NCBI GenBank assembly: GCA_900316205.1
Contig: ONBX01000001.1
Coordinates: forward strand, 1-64,000
Source of the DNA: an uncultured Eubacteriales bacterium
GTDB lineage: Bacteria > Bacillota > Clostridia > Oscillospirales > Oscillospiraceae
Direction: 5' to 3'
Length of the DNA stretch: 64,000 nt
Positions 48,445 through 56,050 of this stretch are shown here, piece after piece; the first letter of the stretch is position 1, and every line of letters begins with the position of its first letter. The position numbers and the translations under genes are program-made. Below the pieces are notes generated by a model. The model worked only from the letters and a program-made list of their open reading frames with translations, ran no database searches and was not told the DNA's origin.

Positions 48445-49343
48445 AGCAGAGCCTGAAAACCGCCTTCCTGTTTGGCGGCATGATCCTGTCCTGGTCCGTG
48501 TACTACGCGGCCAGCAAGGTCCTGGTGGGGGAGACGGGCTCTGCGCTGCTGGCAGGTTTCCTGCTGCGCGCGGCGGCGCTTCTGTTCCTCACGGCACAGC
48601 TTTTGCTGGACGGCAGCTTCTCACGCCTGTTCCACCAGGGCAAGGCGGTGAAGATCCTACTGATGATCGGCGTCTTTGGCTTTTTGCTGGACCTCTTCGC
48701 GAACCTTGGCTACGCCGGGGGCAGCCTCTCCACCGGTACGGCGCTTTTGAAGACCGACGTGCTGATGGTGAACCTGGTCACGGTGATCCTCTATAAGAAG
48801 AGGCTCTATCTCTCGGACTGGCTTGGCACCGCCGTGATGCTCCTGGGCGTGCTGCTGGTGCTGGGAGTGGACTTTGGCAGCATGAGCATCCATGTCACGG
48901 ATCTCTTCTTCCTTCTCTCCGCCGCCTGCGTCACTGCCAATGCCTTCATCATCAAGCGGGCCCAGGAGAAGTACCATGAGGACGCGGACATGATCTCCTA
49001 TTACAACAACTTCGTGGTGCTGCTGCTCTTCGGCCTCTCTGCCGGTCTTGCTGGGGACATGAAGACCCTGCCGCAGCTGCGCCTGGGCAGCCTCTGGTGG
49101 CTGATCCTCCTGGGCGGCCTTGCCCAGACCGGGATCTATTTCTTCTATTACCGAAACCTGAAAAGCCACGAGGTCTGGGAGGTAAAGCTGGCCCTGCTGC
49201 TGATGCCCGTGGTGAGCTGTTTCATCGGCGTCCTCTTCCTGCAGGAGGAGATGACAATGAGCAAGCTTCTGGGCATCGCCGTTGTGCTCCTGGGCGCGGC
49301 CCTGCTGCTTTTGCGCGGCAAGCTCCACCCGGAAAAAGAATGA
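48441..49343 (+). CDS. EamA/DMT-family transporter
   Basis: 300 residues with about ten membrane helices in two EamA repeats (the second starts near residue 145). It overlaps the dehydrogenase gene by 4 nt. Drug/metabolite transporters commonly export metabolites, so export of the reduced end product of the cluster is a reasonable inference. Substrate not shown by sequence. Confidence 0.83.
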   Translation: MKQSLKTAFLFGGMILSWSVYYAASKVLVGETGSALLAGFLLRAAALLFLTAQLLLDGSFSRLFHQGKAVKILLMIGVFGFLLDLFANLGYAGGSLSTGTALLKTDVLMVNLVTVILYKKRLYLSDWLGTAVMLLGVLLVLGVDFGSMSIHVTDLFFLLSAACVTANAFIIKRAQEKYHEDADMISYYNNFVVLLLFGLSAGLAGDMKTLPQLRLGSLWWLILLGGLAQTGIYFFYYRNLKSHEVWEVKLALLLMPVVSCFIGVLFLQEEMTMSKLLGIAVVLLGAALLLLRGKLHPEKE

Positions 49344-49396
49344 ATGATCTATTACAAAAATGACAGCCATCATGAGCAAAGGCCGACCTCCTGGAC

Positions 49397-49540
49397 GTAG
49401 GGGCGCATCACGATGCGCCCGGCGCTCCGGATGGGAATGATACAAAAGGGTCAGGCGAATTCGTACTTGTTTCGAGTTCGCCTGGCCCTTTGTGATTCTA
49501 TTCCGTTCTGCTGCACGGGCGCATCGTGATGCGCCCCTAC
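49397..49540. repeat. nested palindromic element E
   Basis: Perfect 25-bp terminal inverted repeats (GTAGGGGCGCATCACGATGC at the left) enclose a central palindrome (49445-49491) with 19-bp arms and two mismatches. The plan matches element D. The rest of 49541-49735 has no gene seen. Confidence 0.75.
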
Positions 49541-49735
49541 GCTTTGCGAAGCGTTGAGCGCCTGATCCATGGTACAGTTCTTTTTTGCAGGACGTCTTTT
49601 TGAGGAACGATTGTAGTAACATGGCGGCGTGGAGTTCTTGATTCAGCCTGTCTGTTTTGCCAAAAGCGGGGAATACTGGGAGATGCGGGAAATGCCGTGA
49701 GGGTGAGGGCGTGAAAGTGGAGAACAGAAACAGAG

Positions 49736-49811
49736 AGTTAAATATATCTAACTCCTATCTTGACAATGGGAGATCTGTGTGGTATAAACAAAGCGGTTAG
49801 AGTAATCTAAC
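49736..49811 (+). promoter_or_regulatory. promoter with two flanking metal-repressor-like operators
   Basis: TTGACA (49760-49765), a 17-bp spacer and TATAAA (49783-49788). Two inverted repeats flank it: GTTAAATATATCTAAC upstream and GTTAGAGTAATCTAAC (about 49795-49811) downstream. The half-site TTAG/CTAA resembles boxes of DtxR/MntR-type metal repressors. The downstream flavodoxin supports iron control. Confidence 0.6.
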
Positions 49812-49834
49812 TACGAAGCAAAGGAGGCGAAACT

Positions 49835-50386
49835 GTGAGTACGGAGCTCTTGATCCGCTGCTGTGCGCCCACCCTCGCGGGCATGAAAACCGGCAGCATG
49901 TATTCCTGTCCCTGCGCCGATCGGAAGACCCTTCTGCGGGAGCTGCAGGGGATGAACCGGCTTCTTTCCCCCAAGGGCCTGTGCATCCTTCCCCTTCGCT
50001 TTGACGAGGAGCGCGCGCTGCTGTATCTGTTTCGCCCCGGGGAGCTGGAGCGGGACCTGCAGTGTCCCGTTGCGCGCCGGATCCTCCGGGAAGCAGGTTA
50101 CGAGGACCTGCGGCTTGGAAAATGCCTTCGCTGCCTGGTGCATAAGCTTCAGCAGCGGCAGGATTTTCCTCATGAGGTGGGCCTCTTCCTCAGCTATCCG
50201 CCGGAGGATGTGCGGGGCTTTATCCAGAACCGTGCCCAGAATTACAAGCGCGTCTGCGCCTGGAAGGTGTACGGAGACGAGGAGCTGGCCCAGCGGACCT
50301 TTGCCAGATATCTGAAATGTACCGAATCCTACTGCAGGGCCTTCCGGGCCGGAAGAAAGCTGGAAGAGCTTGCAGTGGCAATATGA
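49835..50386 (+). CDS. DUF3793 family protein
   Basis: 183 residues from a GTG start, with AAGGAGG at 49821-49827. It shows the DUF3793 pattern: a cysteine-containing N terminus (RCCAPTLAGMKTGSMY), LSPKGLCILPLRF, and HEVGLFLSYPPEDVRGFI near the C-terminal third. The biochemical function is unknown. It commonly sits next to flavodoxin, as here, and is probably part of an iron-limitation response. Confidence 0.85.
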   Translation: MSTELLIRCCAPTLAGMKTGSMYSCPCADRKTLLRELQGMNRLLSPKGLCILPLRFDEERALLYLFRPGELERDLQCPVARRILREAGYEDLRLGKCLRCLVHKLQQRQDFPHEVGLFLSYPPEDVRGFIQNRAQNYKRVCAWKVYGDEELAQRTFARYLKCTESYCRAFRAGRKLEELAVAI

Positions 50387-50401
50387 CAGGAGGTTTTCAG
50401 C

Positions 50402-50818
50402 ATGAGTAAAACAGCAGTGATCTATTGGAGCGGCACCGGCAACACCGAGGCCATGGCCAAGGCAGTCCTGAAGGGCGCCGGACTCGGAGCTCAGCTTTTT
50501 GCCGTTTCGGATTTTGATGCTTCCAAGATCGGCGCCTTTGGCGCCTTCGCTCTGGGCTGCCCTGCCATGGGCAGCGAGGCCCTGGAGGACGGCGAATTCG
50601 AGCCCCTCTTCAACGAGATCAAGGGACAACTTGCCGGCAAGAAGGTCGCGCTCTTCGGCTCCTATGGCTGGGGCGACGGCGAGTGGATGCGCTCCTGGGA
50701 AGACGACGGCGCCGATGCGGGCATCAACCTTGCCGCCGAGAGCGTCATCTGCAACGACGCGCCGGATGAGGAAGCCTTGGAAGCCTGCCGCGCCCTGGGC
50801 GAGACCCTGGCGCAGTAA
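50402..50818 (+). CDS. flavodoxin
   Basis: 138 residues. The FMN phosphate loop is WSGTGNTEAMA near the N terminus and FGSYGWGDGEWM forms a later flavin loop. This small electron carrier can replace ferredoxin when iron is short. AGGAGG precedes the start. It ends in a strong terminator and shares the promoter with the DUF3793 gene. Confidence 0.92.
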   Translation: MSKTAVIYWSGTGNTEAMAKAVLKGAGLGAQLFAVSDFDASKIGAFGAFALGCPAMGSEALEDGEFEPLFNEIKGQLAGKKVALFGSYGWGDGEWMRSWEDDGADAGINLAAESVICNDAPDEEALEACRALGETLAQ

Positions 50819-50846
50819 AATCGATAACCCTCCCTCTTTTCTGCCG

Positions 50847-50884
50847 GAGGCGTCTGGTTCTCATGGCCAGGCGCCTCTTTTTTT
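50847..50884 (+). terminator. intrinsic terminator after flavodoxin
   Basis: GAGGCGTCTGG pairs with CCAGGCGCCTC with a minor bulge, followed by TTTTTTT. Confidence 0.85.
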
Positions 50885-50898
50885 GATGGATCACGCTC

Positions 50899-50927
50899 TT
50901 GAAGGATGCCTGTTTCCCGATTATAAT
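50899..50927 (+). promoter_or_regulatory. promoter of the orphan gene
   Basis: TTGAAG (50899-50904) and perfect TATAAT (50922-50927), 17-bp spacer. The leader to the start codon is about 108 nt. Confidence 0.65.
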
Positions 50928-51041
50928 GATATCAAATACAGGGGGATCGGCGGCCGGTCAGTCAACAGAAGGTGGTGCAACGAACCGTCCCACTGCCCCA
51001 TTCGTGTCCCATCCGGATTGTCATAACAGGAGGACTGTTTC

Positions 51042-51614
51042 ATGCTTCCAACCGACAAAGCATTTCATGGCAGGCAAAGTGTTGAAGTTGATGGGAATGT
51101 ATATTACCGGTCATACAGGATTGAGAGAAAAGGGAAATATCGCTTGCTTATCCGTGTTATTTCGATCAATTCTGAATATGATCAGGGTATTGCTTTTACC
51201 TTCTCCAGAACTCCGAGATTTATAGGAACCCTTTTTTTGAACGGACAAATGTTCGTTCCGGATAAGAGGCAACAACATTATGTTGTTCCTATTGCATATC
51301 CGGAAAAGAACGAGCTTGTAATGGATCTCGATGTGTTTGAAGGGTATTTTGTATTGGCAAATGCATCTGACTATTTGGATGACTACCCTGCTTTGATCGA
51401 TCGAATATCTCAGCAGACAGGCAGATCAAGGGATCAGTTTAGAGGCAATAGCTATACCTCCGGTTTTACAGCGTCGAATCTATATGGCAATGCCTTTTGG
51501 ATAGAAGCGTTGTCGGAGAACCGCGATCGCTTTCATTGCAACGATCATCGGATGGATGATGATTTTGATGATTTGATTTTCGATTTGGAAATCCAAAGCT
51601 TTTCTGCAGAATAA
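51042..51614 (+). CDS. hypothetical protein, AT-rich orphan
   Basis: 190 residues, with AGGAGG before the ATG. The codon use is much more AT-rich than in all neighbours, which suggests recent transfer. There is no signal peptide or membrane helix. The C terminus is acidic (DDDFDDLIFDLE). The sequence is otherwise globular with many aromatic residues (YYRSYRIERKGKYRLL). I do not recognise a family. It has its own promoter, and repeat island G lies downstream. Confidence 0.65.
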   Translation: MLPTDKAFHGRQSVEVDGNVYYRSYRIERKGKYRLLIRVISINSEYDQGIAFTFSRTPRFIGTLFLNGQMFVPDKRQQHYVVPIAYPEKNELVMDLDVFEGYFVLANASDYLDDYPALIDRISQQTGRSRDQFRGNSYTSGFTASNLYGNAFWIEALSENRDRFHCNDHRMDDDFDDLIFDLEIQSFSAE

Positions 51615-51689
51615 GAAGTCAGCGGGACGGGGTCAGATCCCGTCCCGCTTGGTTCAGTACAAATGAATCTATAGTCCACTGCACCCCGA

Positions 51690-52515
51690 GGGCGAGTCTC
51701 ACGGGGTGCTCTTGATGCGGCGGAAGGAGACTCCCTCAGTCATCCGGCTGGGCGTGACACGCCGGATGACAGCTCCCTAAGAGAGGGAGCCAGGGAACGC
51801 CGGGGCGGGATCCTTCGTCGGCTTTGTCTCCTCAGGATGATACCCCTTCCGGTTCCGGGCTGCAGGAAGCCCGGAACCACCTCCACAGAAGGAGAGGCGA
51901 GGAGACCCACCGGGGAGCCTGCGGCCGGGCCCCTGCAAGAGAATTGGGCAGAGCATCCGGCCTGTTCTTCCCCCAGCGGGGGAGGATGTCGCGAAGCGAC
52001 AGGTGAGGGAGAAAAATGCAAAGCCTCCGCGTCACGAGATTTCCAACCGCCGGTGATGATCCGAGCTTCTCCCTCATCCGCCCCAGTGTGCGCACTGGGG
52101 CACCTTCCCCCGCTGGGGGAAGGACGGCGGAGACAGGGAGCGCGGGGACTTCATCCGGCACTTCGCGTCACCTATCCACCTTGCGGTGCCCGAAAAATGC
52201 TGCAGGCTTACGCTTTCCTTTGCATTTTTCGACCGCTGCGGAAAAGGAGCCCTCGCTTTATCCGCCCCTGGCGGCGCGAGGACTCCTTTCCCCCGTGCGA
52301 GGAGAAGGCTTTTGCCGGGCGGCCCCTCTCCGTCGCTTTGCGACACCTCTCCCCGACGCGGGGAGAGGCAAGCGGTGCGAAATCGGGATTCCCCGTGCGC
52401 GGGGAAGGCTTTTGTCGGGCGGTCCCTCTCCGTCGCTTTGCGACACCGCTCCTCGACGCGGGGAGAGGCAAGCGGTGCGAGACCGGGATTCCCCGTGCGC
52501 GGGGGGAGACGAGGG
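51690..52515. repeat. repeat island G with 100-bp tandem units
   Basis: About 1 kb without a convincing gene. It has two 100-bp tandem units (52291-52390, 52391-52490) and the start of a third, each beginning CCCCGTGCG and ending CGGGATT. Upstream are ATCCGGCTGGGCGTG / CACGCCGGATGAC palindromes (about 51740-51770), a CTCATCCGCCCCAGTG unit near 52072, and a hairpin module (52181-52242) with stem GAAAAATGC/GCATTTTTC shared with island F. Confidence 0.6.
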
Positions 52516-52606
52516 CGACGCTGATGACACAGTAGAATTGTCGTTTCTTTATGAGCACATGGATCACATTTCCTCCTTCTGTCTAAACTTTTCCGCGCTG
52601 CCTTCC

Positions 52607-52635
52607 TTGCTTTCTTTTCTCTGCTCATGTATAAT
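52607..52635 (+). promoter_or_regulatory. promoter of the iron-sulfur flavoprotein-hypA operon
   Basis: TTGCTT (52607-52612) and TATAAT (52630-52635), 17-bp spacer, 64 nt before the start codon. Confidence 0.65.
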
Positions 52636-52699
52636 AACTATAAGCGTGCATTTTTGCGCTTTGCTATGAGAAATTACATTTTGAGGGAGAGATCATATC

Positions 52700-55381
52700 A
52701 TGGCTGAACTGAGACCGAAAATCGTCAAGCTCTGTCATATCGTCGGCGGCCTGACCGGCGTGGTGAACAAGATCGACGAGAACGCCCCCGAGTACTATTC
52801 CCTGGCCAGCATCGTCACCGATGACGAGGCTGATGTTGCCATCGCCGCAGGTCTCCGCAAGGAGCGCACCGTGGGCTATCTGGCCAAGAAGGTCGGCAAG
52901 CCCGTAGAAGAGGTGGAGAAGCTTGCCAAGCACCTGGCCTGGATCGGCGTTTTCCGCTGCACCTACGATGAAAAACTGGGGCAGGACGTGTACTTCATGC
53001 AGATCTTCGCCCCCGGCATCATGGAGATGCTGGTGAATAACCAGGAACTGCTGGACACCCATCCGGAAGTGGGCAAGGCCTTTGAGGAATACACCCGCAT
53101 CCGCATGCAGACCATGTCCCCCCTGATCCCCAACGGCTACGGCCTGATGCGCGTGGTCCCCGTGGAGAGTGCCATCAAGGATCTCCCCGGTGTCCACCCC
53201 TATGAAAAGCTCAGCTACTATCTGGACAAGTATGACACCTTCTCCGTGTCTCCCTGCTCCTGCCGTGCCTCCCGCACCTCCATCGGCGACGGCTGCGGCC
53301 ACCTGGCCGAGGAGATGTGCATCCAGATGGGCAAGGGCGCGGAGCACTACATCCGCTCCGGCCGTGCCCGCAAGATCAGCAAGGAAGAGGCGCTGGAGAT
53401 CATCGCCCGCGCCGAGGCCAACGGTCTCATGCACGACATCCCCAACATCGAAGAGGCCGGTGACAGCGCCGCCATCTGCAACTGCTGCTCCTGCGCCTGC
53501 TTCGGCCTGCGCGTGGGCCTGATGTTCGGTGCCCGGGACGCCATCCGCTCCAACTTCCAGGCGGAAGTGGACGAGGCCAAGTGCGTAGCCTGCGCCCAGT
53601 GCGTGGAGGTCTGCCCCGCCAACGCCCTGAAGCTGGGCCAGAAGCTCTGCACCACCGTGAACATCGCTCCCGCCAACTATGTGAAGCTCTCCGATCACCT
53701 GGTCTCCAAGGCTGCCTGGAATCCCGATTACCGGGAGAACCGGGAGGACGTGGTCCCCAGCGGCACCGCCCCCTGCAAGGTGGCCTGCCCCGCCCACGTT
53801 CCCATCCAGGGCTATCTGAAGCTGGCCGCCCAGGGCCGCTACAAGGAAGCTCTCGAACTCATCAAGACCGAGAACCCCCTGCCCGCCGTCTGCGGCCGCA
53901 TCTGCAACAAGCGCTGCGAGGCGGAGTGCACCCGCGGCGGCGTGGACGAGGCCGTTGCCATCGACGAGGTCAAGCGCTTCATCGCCGACCATGACCTGCA
54001 GAGCGAGCACCGCACCGTTCCCAAGATGCTCAACCAGACCGGCAAGCCCTTCACCGAGAAGATCGCCATCATCGGCGCCGGCCCCGCTGGCCTGAGCTGC
54101 GCCTACTACCTGGCCCTCAAGGGCTACCCCGTCACCGTCTTCGACCGCAACCCCGTCCCCGGCGGCATGCTCACCATGGGCATCCCCAACTTCCGCTTGG
54201 AGAAGGACACCCTGAACGCCGAGATCGACATCATCCGCGAGATGGGCGTGGAGTTCAAGTGCGGGGTCGAGGTCGGCAAGGATGTGACCATCGAAGAACT
54301 GCGGCAGCAGGGCTTCAAGGGCTTCTACCTGGCCATCGGCGCCCAGAAGAGTGCGAAGATCGGCGTCCCCGGCGAGGAGCTGGAGGGCGTGATCGGCGGC
54401 GTGGACTTCCTGCGTGAAGTAAACCTTGGCCATGAGGTCAAGATCGGCAAGAACGTGGCCGTCGTCGGCGCCGGCAACGTGGCCATGGACGTCTGCCGCA
54501 CGGCAGTGCGTCTGGGTGCCGAGAACACTTACATCATTTACCGCCGTTCCGAGGCTGAGATGCCCGCCGATCCCGAGGAAGTGGGCGAGGCCAAGGAAGA
54601 GGGCGTTGTCTTCAAGTTCCTCTCCGCTCCCGTGGAGATCCTGGGCGAGGACGGCAAGGTCAAGGCTCTGAAGGTGGAGCGCATGACCCTGGGCGAACCC
54701 GACGAGAAGGGCCGCCGCAAGCCCGTTGGCACCGGCGAGTTCGAGGAGATCCCCGTGGACACCGTCATCGGCGCCATCGGCCAGCGTGTGGACTTCGGTT
54801 CTCTGGATCTGGGCGAGATGAAGCTGGACAAGAAGGGCCTGGCCGAGGCCGACGCCCTGACCTATCAGACCGCCCAGCCCGACATCTTTGTGGGTGGCGA
54901 CTGCTACACCGGCCCCAGCTTTGCCATCAACGCCATTGCCGCCGGCAAGGAGGCCGCCATCTCCCTGCACCGCTACGTCCATCCCGGCCAGACCCTCACC
55001 ATGGGCCGTGACCGCCGCGTCTACCGCGCTCTGGACAAGGAGCACGTGCAGCTCACTGTGGGCAGCTATGACAAGGAGCACCGCCAGGAGCGGGGCTACA
55101 ACGCCGAAAAGGCCAAGACCTTCTCCGACGCCCGCGTGACCTTCACCGAGGAGCAGGTCCGCAAGGAGACCGCCCGCTGCCTGGGCTGCGGCGCCACCAA
55201 GGTGGATCCCTACCTCTGCATCGGCTGCGGCATCTGCACCACCCGCTGCAAGTTTGACGCCATCCACCTGAAGAAGGTCCGCGATTGGCACGCTGGCTCC
55301 TTCGAGACCATGCCCATCAAGGCGGCAGCCGGTCTTGTAAAGAAGGCGGGCAGCATCGTCAAGCGCAGCGTCACGAAATAA
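52700..55381 (+). CDS. FAD-dependent, GltD-like NAD(P)H oxidoreductase with multiple iron-sulfur clusters
   Basis: 893 residues. The N-terminal region has cysteine clusters CSCRAS...CGH (near 185) and CNCCSCAC (near 259), then ferredoxin-like CVACAQCVEVCP (near 293). A GltD-type module follows: CKVACPAH (near 360), CGRICNKRCEAEC, FAD motif GAGPAGLSCAYYL (near 458) and NAD(P) motif VVGAGNVAMD (near 588). The C terminus carries CLGCG and CIGCGICTTRC (near 827). It should move electrons between NAD(P)H and iron-sulfur carriers. No glutamate synthase large subunit is present, so it is probably not for glutamate synthesis. GAGGGAG precedes the start. Confidence 0.85.
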   Translation: MAELRPKIVKLCHIVGGLTGVVNKIDENAPEYYSLASIVTDDEADVAIAAGLRKERTVGYLAKKVGKPVEEVEKLAKHLAWIGVFRCTYDEKLGQDVYFMQIFAPGIMEMLVNNQELLDTHPEVGKAFEEYTRIRMQTMSPLIPNGYGLMRVVPVESAIKDLPGVHPYEKLSYYLDKYDTFSVSPCSCRASRTSIGDGCGHLAEEMCIQMGKGAEHYIRSGRARKISKEEALEIIARAEANGLMHDIPNIEEAGDSAAICNCCSCACFGLRVGLMFGARDAIRSNFQAEVDEAKCVACAQCVEVCPANALKLGQKLCTTVNIAPANYVKLSDHLVSKAAWNPDYRENREDVVPSGTAPCKVACPAHVPIQGYLKLAAQGRYKEALELIKTENPLPAVCGRICNKRCEAECTRGGVDEAVAIDEVKRFIADHDLQSEHRTVPKMLNQTGKPFTEKIAIIGAGPAGLSCAYYLALKGYPVTVFDRNPVPGGMLTMGIPNFRLEKDTLNAEIDIIREMGVEFKCGVEVGKDVTIEELRQQGFKGFYLAIGAQKSAKIGVPGEELEGVIGGVDFLREVNLGHEVKIGKNVAVVGAGNVAMDVCRTAVRLGAENTYIIYRRSEAEMPADPEEVGEAKEEGVVFKFLSAPVEILGEDGKVKALKVERMTLGEPDEKGRRKPVGTGEFEEIPVDTVIGAIGQRVDFGSLDLGEMKLDKKGLAEADALTYQTAQPDIFVGGDCYTGPSFAINAIAAGKEAAISLHRYVHPGQTLTMGRDRRVYRALDKEHVQLTVGSYDKEHRQERGYNAEKAKTFSDARVTFTEEQVRKETARCLGCGATKVDPYLCIGCGICTTRCKFDAIHLKKVRDWHAGSFETMPIKAAAGLVKKAGSIVKRSVTK

Positions 55382-55384
55382 GCT

Positions 55385-55726
55385 ATGCACGAACTTGGAA
55401 TCTGCGATGCCCTGCTGAAAATGGTGCGGGGCATCATGAAGGACGAAGAGCTGACGGAAGTGGAGAAGATCACCGTTGAGGTCGGATCCCTCAGCGGTGT
55501 GGTCCCCAGATTTTTGGCGGACTGTTGGGAAGCGGTGGCCGACGGTACGGAGCTGGAGAAGACGGAATTCGTCATCGAGGAGCTCCCCGGTACCGCCCGG
55601 TGCATGGACTGCGGAGAGCAGTTCATTGCCGACTTGAACGACCTCACTTGTCCTGCCTGCAAAGGCAAAAAGCTCCTGCCCCTCACCGGCCGGGATCTGA
55701 CCCTGAAGGAGATCCTGGCTCCATAA
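55385..55726 (+). CDS. hypA: hydrogenase nickel metallochaperone HypA
   Basis: 113 residues. The N-terminal MHE with nickel-binding His2 and the two zinc CxxC motifs (CMDC and CPAC) are present. It starts 3 nt after the flavoprotein gene. HypA delivers nickel to NiFe hydrogenase or urease, but neither is in the window. It may serve enzymes elsewhere. Confidence 0.93.
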   Translation: MHELGICDALLKMVRGIMKDEELTEVEKITVEVGSLSGVVPRFLADCWEAVADGTELEKTEFVIEELPGTARCMDCGEQFIADLNDLTCPACKGKKLLPLTGRDLTLKEILAP

Positions 55727-55730
55727 CAGC

Positions 55731-55766
55731 AAAAAACCATGAGAGCTTTGGCTTTCATGGTTTTTT
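55731..55766 (+). terminator. intrinsic terminator after hypA
   Basis: AAAAAACCATGAGAGC pairs with GCTTTCATGGTTTTTT around a 4-nt loop. Confidence 0.88.
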
Positions 55767-55793
55767 GGTATAGTTTCAAGTTTCTGTTTTTAG

Positions 55794-56029
55794 GTAAACG
55801 CTGATCCAATCATCTGCGGCGCCTCCCGGATAATTTGTGCTCTGATTTCGTCACTTTTTCTTGCAATACACAAAGTATTCCTGCGAAAAAGTGCCATCAT
55901 AATTTCGGCTTTCAATTTTCAGCTTGAGAAGCAAGCTGAAAATGCACAGCGTAAGCTGTGCCCAGCAAAGCAATGCTTTGCTGAAAGCCGGAATTGGGAT
56001 TCGCTCTTGCTGATTTCATCATCGTTTAC
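55794..56029. repeat. 236-bp inverted-repeat element C2 with internal hairpins
   Basis: The ends match element C1 (GTAAACGCTGATCCAATCA and near complement, three mismatches), as does the first 100 bp, including CTGATTTCGTCAC and AATACACAAAGTATTCC. It contains an extra block (about 55907-55997) of three hairpins, TTCAGCTT/AAGCTGAA, CACAGC/GCTGTG and CAGCAAAGC/GCTTTGCTG, enclosed by TTTCGGCTTTCA/TGAAAGCCGGAA. Confidence 0.65.
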
Positions 56030-56050
56030 ATAGTTTTTAGGATTCAGGTT

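Noticed and set aside
52291..52515. Possible CRISPR array
   Set aside because: The period is 100 bp with the whole unit repeated; there are no short repeats with unique spacers and no cas genes.
52016..52669. Overlapping open frames in repeat island G on both strands
   Set aside because: They follow the 100-bp repeat and palindromes, encode Arg/Pro-rich repeats and have no ribosome-binding site.
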